Shown here: positions 47,161 through 58,968 of the stretch, in pieces
Numbering within the stretch: the stretch's first letter is position 1
Layout of the letters: each line of letters opens with the position of its first letter
Made by a program: the position numbers and the translations under genes
NCBI RefSeq assembly: GCF_002017865.1
Contig: NZ_MTJN01000002.1
Coordinates: forward strand, 2,170,001-2,234,000
Origin: Rhodoferax fermentans
Lineage (GTDB): Bacteria > Pseudomonadota > Gammaproteobacteria > Burkholderiales > Burkholderiaceae_C
Direction of reading: 5' to 3'
DNA: 64,000 nt
The notes under the pieces: generated by a model
Database searches by the model: none
What the model saw: only the letters and a program-made list of their open reading frames with translations
What the model was told of the DNA's origin: nothing

Positions 47161-47385
47161 GCTTGTCAGGTCGAAAGTGATGGGGCCAAAGAGGGGACGC
47201 CTCGGAGGTGTTGTGCCAAGCGTACCCACTGACAACGGTCACCAAAGGCAGGTTCAAGTTGGCGCAATCACTGCTTGGCCACCCTGTATTCCCTGCGCGA
47301 ACAGGCGGACGAGTTTACGTGCCGCTGAGCTTTTGTGGGCCTGCGGGGTTAAGGCCTGCGCCCGCTGCTGGGCCGGCCCACCCAC

Positions 47386-48204
47386 TCAGCCACGGGCGAA
47401 GGCGGCCGCTTGTTGGAACAGGGCCTCACTCGGCCGTATCCCGGTGTACAGCACAAACTGCTCCACCGCCTGAATGGCAAACACCTCGGTACCGGTGATG
47501 ACGGGTTTGCCCTGGGCCTGGGCGTAACGGATCAGAGGCGTGTCTGCGGGCAGGGCCACCACATCAAACACCACCTGGGCGCTTTTAATCGCCGACTCGG
47601 TAAAAGCCAGGGAGGACGCCTCCGCCCCACCAGCCATGCCGATGGGAGTGACATTGATCAGCAGCTGGGCCTGCACCTGCGCCATGTCGGGTCGCCACGC
47701 AAACCCATACACATCGGCCAACTGCCGCCCGGCCACCTCGTTTCTGGCCACAATGAAACCGTTCTTGAAACCCGCGTCTTTCAGGGCGCAGGCCACGGCC
47801 TTGGCCATGCCACCGCTGCCGCGCAGCGCAAACACCAGATCCGTTGGCACCTGGTGCTGGGCCAGCAGTTTGCTGATGGCGATGTAATCGGTGTTGTAGG
47901 CTTTGAGATGGCCCGCTGTGTTGACAAGGGTGTTGACGGAGTCGATGGCTTTGGCCGAGGCGTCGAGCTCATCCACCATCGGGATGCAGGCCTCTTTGAA
48001 GGGCATCGAGATCGCACAACCTCGGATGCCCAGCGCCCGCACCCCACCGATGGCGCCGGCCAGATCGGTGGTGGTGAAGGCTTTGTAGAGGTAGTCCAGG
48101 CCCAGCGCCTCGTAGAGAAAATTGTGGAAACGGGTGCCAAAGTTGCTCGGGCGCGCGGCCAGAGACATACAAACGATGGTGTCCTTGTTGATCTGTCGTG
48201 TCAT
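47386..48204 (-). CDS. Shikimate 5-dehydrogenase-like oxidoreductase
   Basis: 272 residues of the AroE/YdiB superfamily: the substrate part has AISMPFKEACIP and KAYNTDY, and the dinucleotide-binding turn is ALRGSGGMAKAVACAL. It reduces 3-dehydroshikimate or a related compound with NAD(P)H. The divergence from classical AroE (the SMPFKE variant in place of TIPHK) points to a paralogue, such as a quinate/shikimate or amino-shikimate type enzyme, rather than the housekeeping aroE. It is divergent from the next gene across a 260-bp region. Confidence 0.82.
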   Translation of the reverse strand: MTRQINKDTIVCMSLAARPSNFGTRFHNFLYEALGLDYLYKAFTTTDLAGAIGGVRALGIRGCAISMPFKEACIPMVDELDASAKAIDSVNTLVNTAGHLKAYNTDYIAISKLLAQHQVPTDLVFALRGSGGMAKAVACALKDAGFKNGFIVARNEVAGRQLADVYGFAWRPDMAQVQAQLLINVTPIGMAGGAEASSLAFTESAIKSAQVVFDVVALPADTPLIRYAQAQGKPVITGTEVFAIQAVEQFVLYTGIRPSEALFQQAAAFARG

Positions 48205-48408
48205 GAGCGGATGGCCATTTCATCAAAGCGGGCGTGGGTTCTAGTTTAGGGTGTGCCAAACACCCCGTTCTGATAGACGGCATGACAACTAAAATTGACA
48301 GAAGATGGGCGGCCATGCGCTGTGTTGATGTCCCACAAAGACATCCCGGTCTTTGCTACCTAAGATCGCCATGCGGCGTGTTGTTGTGCCGTTAAAGGTA
48401 TTTAATGC

Positions 48409-48454
48409 CTCTAGCCCTTATTTTATAAGGGCTGATAGCTACTGAATTTATAGT
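48409..48454 (+). repeat. Comamonadaceae-type intergenic repeat before a GGDEF gene
   Basis: CTCTAGCCCTTATTTTATAA, then GGGCTGATAGCTACTGAATT, then TATAG. Ends ten bases before the ATG of the diguanylate cyclase. Confidence 0.75.
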
Positions 48455-48463
48455 TAGGATGCC

Positions 48464-50053
48464 ATGGCTGAGAAAACACCGTTCGAGGTTGCACGGGAAA
48501 CGCTCAAGCAACTGAGCTTGCGCAAGCTGGCGCCCACCCCCTTGAACTACCAGAAGATCTACAGCGAGATCGCGCAGCTGCCGATGGAGCCACCGTTTCC
48601 GGTGGACCGCCTGCGTGACATTGCGCTGGCCCTGCCCACCAAAACACCGGGCCAGCAAAGGCAGCGGGGTTTGCTCGAGTCGTCGATCAACCAGCTCAAC
48701 TGGGACGGGGTCAAGAACGCACTGATGGCCTATGGTGGTTTCAGCCCCCCGGCACCCGAGCCAGCCAAGGCGCCGGGCGGTGTGTCGACAGGCGCGTCCA
48801 CGCTGCCTGTGCCCTTGGGCATTGAAGTCACCCCAGCCCCCGCCAGTGTCAGCGCCCCGGCACTGACGGCCGATTTTCTGGGCCAGATCGCGCGTTTGAT
48901 CGAGTTCGCGTTGCCCGCGCTGGGTCAGGACGATGACCGTTTTGCGGAGCAGACCCAGACCCTGCTCAAGTCCTTGCGTGACCCCGGCGCGGATGTGGTG
49001 GCGGTCAAACAGGCGATTGGGCAATACAGCCACCGCCTGTCCTTTGCCGCCGAAGACCAGGCCGAGATCAAGACGGTGCTGCTCAAGCTGCTGCACCTGG
49101 TCATCGACAACATCAGCCATCTGAGCCTGGACGACAGCTGGCTCAAAGGTCAGGTGGATGCGGTGAAAGCCGCCTGTGTGCCGCCACTGACGCTGCGCCG
49201 CCTGGACGATGTGGAGGCCCGCCTCAAAGACGTGATCTTCAAACAGACCGAAGCCAAAAGCCTGGCGGTCCAGGCGCAGGAAGAGATGCGCCAGATGCTG
49301 GCCACCTTCATCGAGCGTCTGGCTGCCATGTCGCAGTCCACCACCGGTTTTCACAGCCAGCTGGAGGAGAGCGCCAAGCTGATCGAGCAGGCCCGCAGCA
49401 TCACCGACATTGCGCCGGTACTCAAGGAGATGGTGGCAGCCACCCGCACCATGGCCAAGGACAGCCAGGCCGCGCGCGACGAGCTGCAGACCATGAAACA
49501 GCGCGCCGAAGCCACCGAGGCCGAAATCAGCAAATTGCACCAGGAGCTTGACCGCGTCAGCGCGCAGGCACGCCACGACCCCCTCACCGGCGCCCTCAAC
49601 CGCCAGGGCCTCGAAGAAGCGGTGACACGTGAAGTGGCCAAGGTCAAGCGGCAGGACACCCCTTTGTGCATGGCACTGCTCGACATCGACAACTTCAAAA
49701 AACTCAACGACACCCTAGGCCACGGTGCGGGTGATGCCGCACTGACCCACCTGGCCAGCGTGACACGTGAGGTGATGCGCCCACAAGACACCCTGGCGCG
49801 TTACGGTGGTGAAGAATTTGTCATCCTGCTGCCTGACACACCGCTGGACAACGGCATTGAGGCCATGACCCGGCTGCAGCGCGAACTCACCAAACGTTTT
49901 TTCCTGGCCGGTACCGAGAAGGTGCTGATCACCTTCAGCGCCGGTGTGGCGCAACTGGCGCACGGAGAAACCGGACCCCAGGCCATCAAACGCGCCGACC
50001 AGGCCATGTACCTGGCCAAACGCGCCGGCAAAAACCGGGTGCTTGGCGCCTGA
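48464..50053 (+). CDS. Soluble diguanylate cyclase
   Basis: 529 residues with no membrane segment. The N-terminal ~330 residues are helical, with a long coiled coil (about 290-370) leading into the GGDEF domain with the active-site form RYGGEEFVILLPD. A helical N-terminus followed by GGEEF is common in betaproteobacterial cytoplasmic cyclases. The start lies just after a repeat copy; the usual ribosome-binding site is replaced by TTAGGA. It should make cyclic di-GMP; the signal is unknown. Confidence 0.9.
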   Translation: MAEKTPFEVARETLKQLSLRKLAPTPLNYQKIYSEIAQLPMEPPFPVDRLRDIALALPTKTPGQQRQRGLLESSINQLNWDGVKNALMAYGGFSPPAPEPAKAPGGVSTGASTLPVPLGIEVTPAPASVSAPALTADFLGQIARLIEFALPALGQDDDRFAEQTQTLLKSLRDPGADVVAVKQAIGQYSHRLSFAAEDQAEIKTVLLKLLHLVIDNISHLSLDDSWLKGQVDAVKAACVPPLTLRRLDDVEARLKDVIFKQTEAKSLAVQAQEEMRQMLATFIERLAAMSQSTTGFHSQLEESAKLIEQARSITDIAPVLKEMVAATRTMAKDSQAARDELQTMKQRAEATEAEISKLHQELDRVSAQARHDPLTGALNRQGLEEAVTREVAKVKRQDTPLCMALLDIDNFKKLNDTLGHGAGDAALTHLASVTREVMRPQDTLARYGGEEFVILLPDTPLDNGIEAMTRLQRELTKRFFLAGTEKVLITFSAGVAQLAHGETGPQAIKRADQAMYLAKRAGKNRVLGA

Positions 50054-50078
50054 CCCCCATTTTTTTAAGGACTGAACC

Positions 50079-50666
50079 ATGGCCATGTTGACCCTGATCG
50101 CGGGTTTGATTTTGTTTTTGGGTGTGCACTCGGTGCGCATCTATGCCGACGACTGGCGCACACGCCAACAACAAAAGTGGGGCGCAGATGCCTGGCGTGG
50201 CATTTATGCCGTGTTGTCCCTGGCTGGCCTGGTGTTGGTGATTTATGGCTTTGGCCTGGTGCGCAACGAGCCGGTGTGGATCTGGATTCCGCCCATGGGC
50301 ATGCGCCACGCGGCCTCGCTGTTGAACCTGTTTGGCTTCATCTTGCTGGCCGCAGCCTATGTGCCGGGCAACGCCATCAAGGCGCGGGTTTACCACCCGA
50401 TGGTGGCCGGTGTGAAACTGTGGGCCGTGGCACATTTGATGGCCAATGGCAACCTCGGGCACCTGGTGTTGTTTGGCAGTTTTCTGGCCTGGGCGGTAGC
50501 GGACTTCATCTCCGCACGCCAACGTGACCGGCGCAACCCGCCAACCTCGGCCCCAGTCACCAAGCTGAGCGCGACCCTGATCACCGTGGTGGTGGGTGTG
50601 GTCGCCTGGCTGGTGTTTGCGTTCTGGCTACACGGCCTGCTGATTGGCATCAAGCCCTTCGGTTAA
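50079..50666 (+). CDS. nnrU: NnrU-family membrane protein
   Basis: 195 residues with several membrane helices (LTLIAGLILFLGVHSVRIYA, then IYAVLSLAGLVLVIYGFGLV and LLNLFGFILLAAAYVPGN) and the NnrU signature HPMVAGVKLWAVAHLMANG. NnrU is linked to nitric oxide reduction and heme-related functions, and distant to MddA/isoprenylcysteine-type enzymes; its reaction here is not settled. No nor genes lie nearby. Confidence 0.85.
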   Translation: MAMLTLIAGLILFLGVHSVRIYADDWRTRQQQKWGADAWRGIYAVLSLAGLVLVIYGFGLVRNEPVWIWIPPMGMRHAASLLNLFGFILLAAAYVPGNAIKARVYHPMVAGVKLWAVAHLMANGNLGHLVLFGSFLAWAVADFISARQRDRRNPPTSAPVTKLSATLITVVVGVVAWLVFAFWLHGLLIGIKPFG

Positions 50667-50670
50667 GCCC

Positions 50671-50883
50671 TTATTTGATGTCCATGAAGTACTGGATCAG
50701 GTACTTTGCGGCAAACCCCACAAAACCAAAGGCCAGCCCGAGAAACATCACAAAGGTGCCAAATTTGCCGGCCTTGGACTCCCAGGCCAGCTGGCCAATG
50801 ATGAACAGCATGTAGAGGATGAAGGCACCGATGCCAAAGGTCATGCCAAAGTTGCTGATCTGTTCTTCGGTAAAGCCCCACAT
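50671..50883 (-). CDS. DUF2788 family small membrane protein
   Basis: 70 residues with two membrane segments (FGIGAFILYMLFIIGQLAW and GTFVMFLGLAFGFVGFAAKY), matching DUF2788. Function unknown. Convergent with nnrU, with a 4-bp gap. Confidence 0.85.
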   Translation of the reverse strand: MWGFTEEQISNFGMTFGIGAFILYMLFIIGQLAWESKAGKFGTFVMFLGLAFGFVGFAAKYLIQYFMDIK

Positions 50884-51070
50884 CAGCGTGTCTCCCGATG
50901 GTCAGTGGTGATCATGTTGCCGGGTTGGCGCATCACACCCGCCTGGGGCGCTGTGGTTTGGCTGGGGAAAGGGTGATGGGGCATGGTATGGGTCACTGAA
51001 GTCCGGCGCTGTCTGGCCAATGCAGCATGTTGCCATAAGCCTGCCCGCAAGCCCTTGCCCACCCAGAAAG

Positions 51071-51111
51071 ACCGCGAGCGGCACGTGCTCATGACACATG
51101 CCGCTCGCGGT
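51071..51111 (-). terminator. Strong hairpin after the Spy/CpxP-like gene
   Basis: A 13-bp perfect stem: ACCGCGAGCGGCA (51071-51083) and TGCCGCTCGCGGT (51099-51111). It lies about 40 bases past the stop codon of the minus-strand gene. Confidence 0.7.
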
Positions 51112-51151
51112 GGTCTCTCAGAAATGGCTGCAAACCCGTCGGTCACCTAGC

Positions 51152-51679
51152 TCAGGGTTTGGCAGCGGGTGCCGGGCGGAAGCCCTTGCGGTCACCGTGT
51201 CCATGGCCTGGCAGGGCCACTGCGTCAAACACCTTTTGCTGCTCCGGTGTCAGCGCGGCATAAAACGTCCGGGTGGCTTCGTCGTGTTTGGTCATGGCGG
51301 CGGTCATGGCCTTCTGATGTTCCTCACGCAAGGTTTTCATCTTGTCCAGGCGCTCAGGCGTGGTCAGCTTGGCCATCTCGACCGGGTCAGGGCGTTGCAG
51401 GTTGGCAGCAGGGGCGGCAGGCTTTCTGGCATCCACAAAACTCTTCCAGGCGCCTTCCTGGGCCGGGGTGAGTTTGAGTTGAGCCTTGAGCACGGCGTCA
51501 CGTTTTTCCATCATGGCCTGCATACGGGCCGGGTCCATCTTGCCCATGCGGTCATGCCGCATGCCCATGCCAGGACCCATGGCCGGGTCACACTGGCCAC
51601 CCATCGGGCCTTGGGCGTAAACCGCGCCGGTCACGGCCAGCAAACCGGCAATCAGGGAGAGTTTGAGATTCGTTTTCAT
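51152..51679 (-). CDS. Spy/CpxP-like periplasmic protein
   Basis: 175 residues. A signal peptide (MKTNLKLSLIAGLLAVTGAV, cut near VYAQ) is followed by a methionine- and histidine-rich region (MGPGMGMRHDRMGKMD) and two LTPAQ/LTPEQ motifs (LKLTPAQEGAWKSF, ALTPEQQKVFD) as in Spy/CpxP proteins, which act as periplasmic chaperones or metal-stress proteins. ATG 51679 is chosen because AAGGAAG lies upstream and the signal peptide starts there. Confidence 0.85.
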   Translation of the reverse strand: MKTNLKLSLIAGLLAVTGAVYAQGPMGGQCDPAMGPGMGMRHDRMGKMDPARMQAMMEKRDAVLKAQLKLTPAQEGAWKSFVDARKPAAPAANLQRPDPVEMAKLTTPERLDKMKTLREEHQKAMTAAMTKHDEATRTFYAALTPEQQKVFDAVALPGHGHGDRKGFRPAPAAKP

Positions 51680-51868
51680 GATGACTTCCTTTGGGTTAAG
51701 CCTCTGACCTGAAAGCGGCATCGGCGTGAAAAGAAGTATCTGCGTCGCATGTAAGCCAGCGATATCACGTGCAACAAGCTATGTAAAGTTGCATGAACCT
51801 TGGGCCCCGGATTTGATGGGATGATTGCGGGTTAGCCAATTCAGTTTTCCAGAACAAAGGGATTTTCA

Positions 51869-52771
51869 GTGTTCAAAAATATCATCATGTACCGCCTTGA
51901 CGCCACATGGAGCAGCAGCGCCGAGCAGGTCGAAGCCAGCCTGCAGGCCGGGCGTTATGTCGAGTGCGGCGCCAGCCAGGAAAAATCCATCGGCTGGATT
52001 GAGCCGCGCGGCCAGGCCAACGGCCCCTTGCTGGAAGCCGTGGCTGGCCAATGGATCGTCAAGCTGATGGTCGAGACCCGTGCCCTGCCCGCCTCGGTGA
52101 TCAACCGCAAGGCGCAGGAGCGGGTGGCACAGATTGAGGCCAGTACCGGACGCAAACCCGGCAAGAAAGAAATCCGCGACCTCAAGGACGACATCCGCCT
52201 GGAGCTGATGCCGATGGCGTTCACCAAGCAGTCCAGTGTGCTGGTGTGGATCGACCGCGACAACCACCTGCTGGTGATCGACGCTGCCAGCCAGGCCCGT
52301 GCCGACGAGGTGGTGACCCTGCTGGTGCAGGCACTGCCCGGTTTTGCGGTGACGATGATCACCACCCAGGTCTCGCCCGTGGCGGCGATGTCCGAGTGGC
52401 TGCTGAGCCTGGACGCCCCGGCAGGTTTCAGCGTCGACCGCGAATGTGAGCTCAAGGCCGCCGACGAGTCCAAAGCAGTGGTGCGTTACGCCCGCCACCG
52501 GCTCGATACCGAAGAGGTTCAACAACACATCCGCGAAGGCAAAATGCCCACGCGCCTGGCCATGACCTGGAACGAACGTGTCTCCTTCATGCTGACCGAA
52601 GGTTTGCAACTGAAGAAGATCGCGTTCCTGGACGGTGTGTTTGAGTCGAGCAGCGCCAACCACAAAAAAGACGATGACTTTGACGGCGACGTTGCCATCT
52701 CGACCGGTGAGCTGCAAAAAATGCTGCCCAATGTGCTGGAGGCACTGGGTGGCGAAATGCCGGTGGCCTGA
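51869..52771 (+). CDS. rdgC: Recombination-associated protein RdgC
   Basis: A ring-shaped DNA-binding protein that limits RecA filament formation. 300 residues, the normal length, starting MFKNIIMYRL from GTG 51869 behind AAAGGGA. The family motif region ALPASVINRKAQERVAQIE and the C-terminal FDGDVAISTGELQKMLP block are clear. Not part of an operon; the cobalamin riboswitch begins about 100 bases downstream. Confidence 0.94.
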   Translation: MFKNIIMYRLDATWSSSAEQVEASLQAGRYVECGASQEKSIGWIEPRGQANGPLLEAVAGQWIVKLMVETRALPASVINRKAQERVAQIEASTGRKPGKKEIRDLKDDIRLELMPMAFTKQSSVLVWIDRDNHLLVIDAASQARADEVVTLLVQALPGFAVTMITTQVSPVAAMSEWLLSLDAPAGFSVDRECELKAADESKAVVRYARHRLDTEEVQQHIREGKMPTRLAMTWNERVSFMLTEGLQLKKIAFLDGVFESSSANHKKDDDFDGDVAISTGELQKMLPNVLEALGGEMPVA

Positions 52772-52870
52772 GACTTGGTGATGCCGACAGAGCGCCTGTT
52801 GGCGTTTCCAATCACTACATTTAGCGTTTCTTGATCAGTTTGGTGACATTTATACGCTAGACTCCACGCT

Positions 52871-53042
52871 ATTGAAGGTTCCCCGAGAGGGGATCAAAAG
52901 GGAATCCGGTGCCAGGTTGTTGACCTGAATGCCGGAGCTGCCCCCGCAACTGTGATCGGCGAGCGTTTCGCCACACCATGCCACTGGATGCGTCCGGGAA
53001 GGCGGGTGAAACGCGATGAACCGAGAGCCAGGAGACCTGCCT
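52871..53042 (+). ncRNA. Cobalamin (B12) riboswitch
   Basis: The aptamer is recognisable by its start (GGTTCCCCGAGAGGGGAT, then AAAAGGGAATCCGGTG), the core GAGCTGCCCCCGCAACTG, the B12-box-like GCCACTGG at 52980-52987, and the closing GAGCCAGGAGACCTGCC. It lies upstream of the ribonucleotide reductase operon with no btuB or cob genes around. Adenosylcobalamin binding should lower expression of the downstream B12-independent reductases. Confidence 0.93.
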
Positions 53043-53046
53043 CAAT

Positions 53047-53190
53047 ATGTCCTTTTTGATGTTTCTGGGGCGGGGTGTCCCTGACGAGAGGTTGTTGCGT
53101 GTTTGTTCACCGTTGCAGCATGTTGTCCAGCTGTTGTTGGCTGGCTTTCCTGCGCGGCGGATGCGGCCCGCTCAAACGCTACCTTCTTGA
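53047..53190 (+). other. Possible leader frame between the riboswitch and nrdA
   Basis: An open frame of 47 codons from ATG 53047 (begins MSFLMFLGRGVPDERLL) to TGA 53188-53190. The riboswitch box AGGAG lies upstream at a slightly long distance. It ends on the left arm of the hairpin that hides the nrdA ribosome-binding site, so its translation could affect that hairpin. No family recognised; may be chance. Confidence 0.25.
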
Positions 53191-53215
53191 CTCTCCGCCC
53201 CCCAATGTGGAGAGT
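53190..53215 (+). promoter_or_regulatory. Hairpin hiding the nrdA ribosome-binding site
   Basis: ACTCTCC (53190-53196) is exactly complementary to GGAGAGT (53209-53215), which contains the ribosome-binding site (GGAGAG 53209-53214) five bases before the GTG start at 53220. This is a plausible expression platform of the B12 riboswitch working on translation. Confidence 0.7.
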
Positions 53216-53219
53216 TGCC

Positions 53220-55999
<2,780 letters not shown>

Positions 56000-56003
<4 letters not shown>

Positions 56004-58051
56004 GTACCCCTGACCTGTTGACACCTGAACGCACCTTCCAGACCACCAGCTTGCCCACATTGCCGCACCGCATTCTTCGCCGCGATGGTGTGGATGTGCC
56101 CTTCGAGAGTGAACGCATCGCCTCGGCCTTGGCACGTGCGGGTGCCGCCAGTGGCGAATACGATGCAGCGCAGGCCTTGCTGCTGACCGATAGGGTGCTC
56201 AAGGTGATCCGCCATCGTTATGCCAGCTCGGTCCCCAGCGTCGAGCAGGTGCAAGACATGGTGGAACACATGCTGGTGGACGCCAATCATCTGCAGACCT
56301 TCCGAGCCTACGTGGCCTACCGCGACCAGCACCGCCGCCTGCGGGAAGACAAGCGCACCCTGGTGGATGTGGCGGCTAGCATCGATGAGTATGTGGACCG
56401 GGCCGATTGGCGGGTGCGTGCCAATGCCAATCAAGGTTATTCCCTGGGCGGGTTGATCCTCAACGTCTCCGGCAAAGTGGTGGCCAATTACTGGCTGTCG
56501 CACGTCTATCCTCCAGAGATTGGTCAGGCGCATCGCGACGCCGACATCCATATCCATGACTTGGACATGCTAAGTGGCTACTGCGCTGGCTGGTCGCTGC
56601 GCCAGGTGCTGTTCGAGGGCTTCAACGGGGTGGCGGGCAAGCCTGAGGCTGATCCGCCGCGCCATTTCTCAAGTGCCTTGGGGCAGATGGTGAACTTCCT
56701 CGGCACCCTGCAAAACGAATGGGCCGGTGCGCAGGCCTTCAGTTCCTTTGACACCTACCTGGCACCTTATGTGCGCCGCGATGGGCTGGACTATGACGCG
56801 GTGCGCCAGGGCCTGCAGGAGTTCATTTACAACCTCAACGTACCCTCGCGCTGGGGCACACAGACACCGTTCACCAACCTGACTTTTGACTGGGTTTGCC
56901 CCGAGGACCTGCGCGCCCAGGTGCCGGTGATTGGCGGTCTGGAAATGCCCTTCACTTACGGTGAGCTGCAGGCCGAGATGGACCTGATCAACCGCGCCTA
57001 CATCGAAGTCATGAGTGCGGGCGACCGCCGTGGCCGGGCCTTCACCTTCCCGATTCCGACCTACAACATCACCGAAGACTTCCCCTGGGAATCAGAGAAC
57101 GCCGACCACCTGTTTGCGATGACAGCCAAATACGGCTTGCCTTATTTCCAGAACTTCCTCAACTCGGACATGCAACCCAACCATGTCCGATCCATGTGCT
57201 GCCGACTGCAACTCGATTTGCGTGAGTTGCTCAAACGGGGCAACGGCTTGTTTGGTTCGGCCGAACAAACCGGCTCCATCGGTGTGGTGACGATCAACTG
57301 CGCGCGCTTGGGGTATCTGCATGCAGGTGACGAGACTGCGCTGATGGCACGTCTTGACCGCCTGGCCGACATGGCACGCGACAGCCTGGAAATCAAGCGC
57401 AAAGTGGTGCAGAGGCTGATGGATGGAGGCCTCTTTCCTTACACCAAGCGATACCTGGGCACCTTGCGCAATCACTTTTCGACCCTGGGCGTCAATGGCA
57501 TCAACGAGATGGTGCGCAACTTCACCGACGGTGCAGCCGACATCACCCACCCGGAGGGCCACGCCCTGGCACTGCGCCTGCTGGACCACCTGCGCGAGCG
57601 CATGCGCCAGTACCAGGAAGAAACCGGCAACCTCTATAACCTGGAGGCCACGCCGGCCGAAGGCACCACCTACCGCTTCGCGCGGGTTGATCAAAAACGC
57701 TGGCCCAAAATTGTGCAGGCGGGCACACCAGAAGCACCGTACTACACCAACTCCTCACAATTGCCGGTGGGTTTCACCGACGATCCGTTTGAGGCACTGA
57801 GTCGGCAAGATGCGTTGCAGACACGGTATACCGGCGGCACGGTATTGCATCTCTACATGCGTGAGCGCATCTCATCCCCGGCTGCCTGCAGGCAACTGGT
57901 GCGCACGGCGCTGTCACGGTTTCGACTGCCCTACATCACGATCACACCCACTTTCTCGATCTGTCCCAAACATGGGTACCTGGACGGTGAACACGCTTTT
58001 TGCCCCAAGTGTGACGAAGAGATCCTGGCCCAGCGTGGTGTGGCCCATTGA
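56000..58051 (+). CDS. nrdD: Anaerobic ribonucleoside-triphosphate reductase, main part without glycyl-radical site
   Basis: 683 residues. ATP-cone (HRILRRDGVDVPFESERIAS), active-site cysteine segments RSMCCRLQLDL and GVVTINCARLGYL, and a C-terminal zinc site (ICPKHGYL...FCPKCDEE). The protein stops at 58051 right after the zinc site. The glycyl-radical loop that normally follows (RVxGYxRPV) is encoded in another frame from 58068. So the enzyme is either split in two polypeptides or frameshifted. Confidence 0.9.
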
Positions 58052-58067
58052 GCTGTTTCCAACCAAT

Positions 58068-58262
58068 ATGAAAGACAAGCACATGAATACCCATCCCCAA
58101 CAACAGCCGCTCCAGGACCACGAACGCCAGCGTTGCGAGGTGTGGACCCGCGTCATGGGTTACCACCGCCCGGTGTCCGAGTTCAACCAGGGCAAACAGG
58201 CTGAACACCAAGAACGCGTGCACTTTGTGGAGGCACCCATGGCCTGCGAGCCCCGTGCTTGA
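58068..58262 (+). CDS. nrdD: Glycyl-radical C-terminal piece of NrdD
   Basis: 64 residues, in the +1 frame relative to the main nrdD frame. The C-terminal part CEVWTRVMGYHRPVSEFN, then QGKQAEHQERVHF is the glycyl-radical domain of class III reductases; the glycine of VMGY is the site where NrdG makes the radical. Starts are ATG 58068 or ATG 58083, neither with a strong ribosome-binding site. The preceding residues (NTHPQQQPLQDHERQR) look like a linker. No sign of decay in the radical loop, so a working separate domain is plausible. Confidence 0.75.
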   Translation: MKDKHMNTHPQQQPLQDHERQRCEVWTRVMGYHRPVSEFNQGKQAEHQERVHFVEAPMACEPRA

Positions 58263-58929
58263 TGACAGCCGACTGGTGGTGGCTGGGCTGACCCCTTTCA
58301 CCACCATCGATTTCCCGGGCCGACTCGCTGCCGTGGTGTTCTGCCAGGGCTGCCCCTGGCGCTGCACGTATTGCCACAACGCCCACCTGCAGCCAGCTCG
58401 GACCCACGCGCCGCGCCGCTGGTCCGAGCTTTGCAACTGGCTCTCCAGCCGACGCGGCCTGCTCGATGGTGTGGTGTTCAGCGGCGGAGAGCCTTTGCTG
58501 CAGCGCGGCCTGGCACGGGCGCTGACAGATGTCCGTCAGCTCGGGTTTGCCGTTGGCCTGCATACGGCAGGCATCTACCCAGAACGCCTGGCTGCCGTAT
58601 TGCCCCGGCTGGATTGGGTTGGCCTGGACATCAAAGGACCGTTTGAGGACTACCACCAGATCACCCGCGCTGGCGGTGCAGACGCTGCACGGGCTTCACT
58701 GTCCCTGGTGCTCAAGTCCGGCATTGACCACGAGCTGCGTTGCACCGTCGATACCGATCTGCTGGATGCAGATGCGCTGTCACGCCTGGCACGCAAGTTG
58801 GCTGAGCTCGGTGCCACCCGGCTGGTGCTGCAGGCCTGCCGCCGCGAAGGCCAGGCGGCGTCTGTGCCCACAGCCCTGGTCAACGCAGCAGCACAACATT
58901 TACCTCAGGTCGAACGACGTCCGGCCTGA
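58255..58929 (+). CDS. nrdG: Anaerobic ribonucleotide reductase-activating protein (radical SAM)
   Basis: Generates the glycyl radical on NrdD using S-adenosylmethionine and a [4Fe-4S] cluster. The cluster motif is C-x2-C-x3-C-x2-C in FCQGCPWRCTYCHN, followed by GGEP (FSGGEPLLQ) as in radical SAM enzymes. I place the start at GTG 58255, overlapping the glycyl-radical piece by eight bases; TTG 58225 would add ten residues. About 224 residues, longer than E. coli NrdG (154) but usual for this subgroup. Confidence 0.88.
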   Translation: MLDDSRLVVAGLTPFTTIDFPGRLAAVVFCQGCPWRCTYCHNAHLQPARTHAPRRWSELCNWLSSRRGLLDGVVFSGGEPLLQRGLARALTDVRQLGFAVGLHTAGIYPERLAAVLPRLDWVGLDIKGPFEDYHQITRAGGADAARASLSLVLKSGIDHELRCTVDTDLLDADALSRLARKLAELGATRLVLQACRREGQAASVPTALVNAAAQHLPQVERRPA

Positions 58930-58968
58930 GCCATTGACCCATTTCAGATACAGAAAGACAACCGCCCT

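Noticed and set aside
48392..49576. 394-residue minus-strand frame opposite the GGDEF gene
   Set aside because: Histidine/glutamine/glycine-rich antisense translation without domain resemblance.
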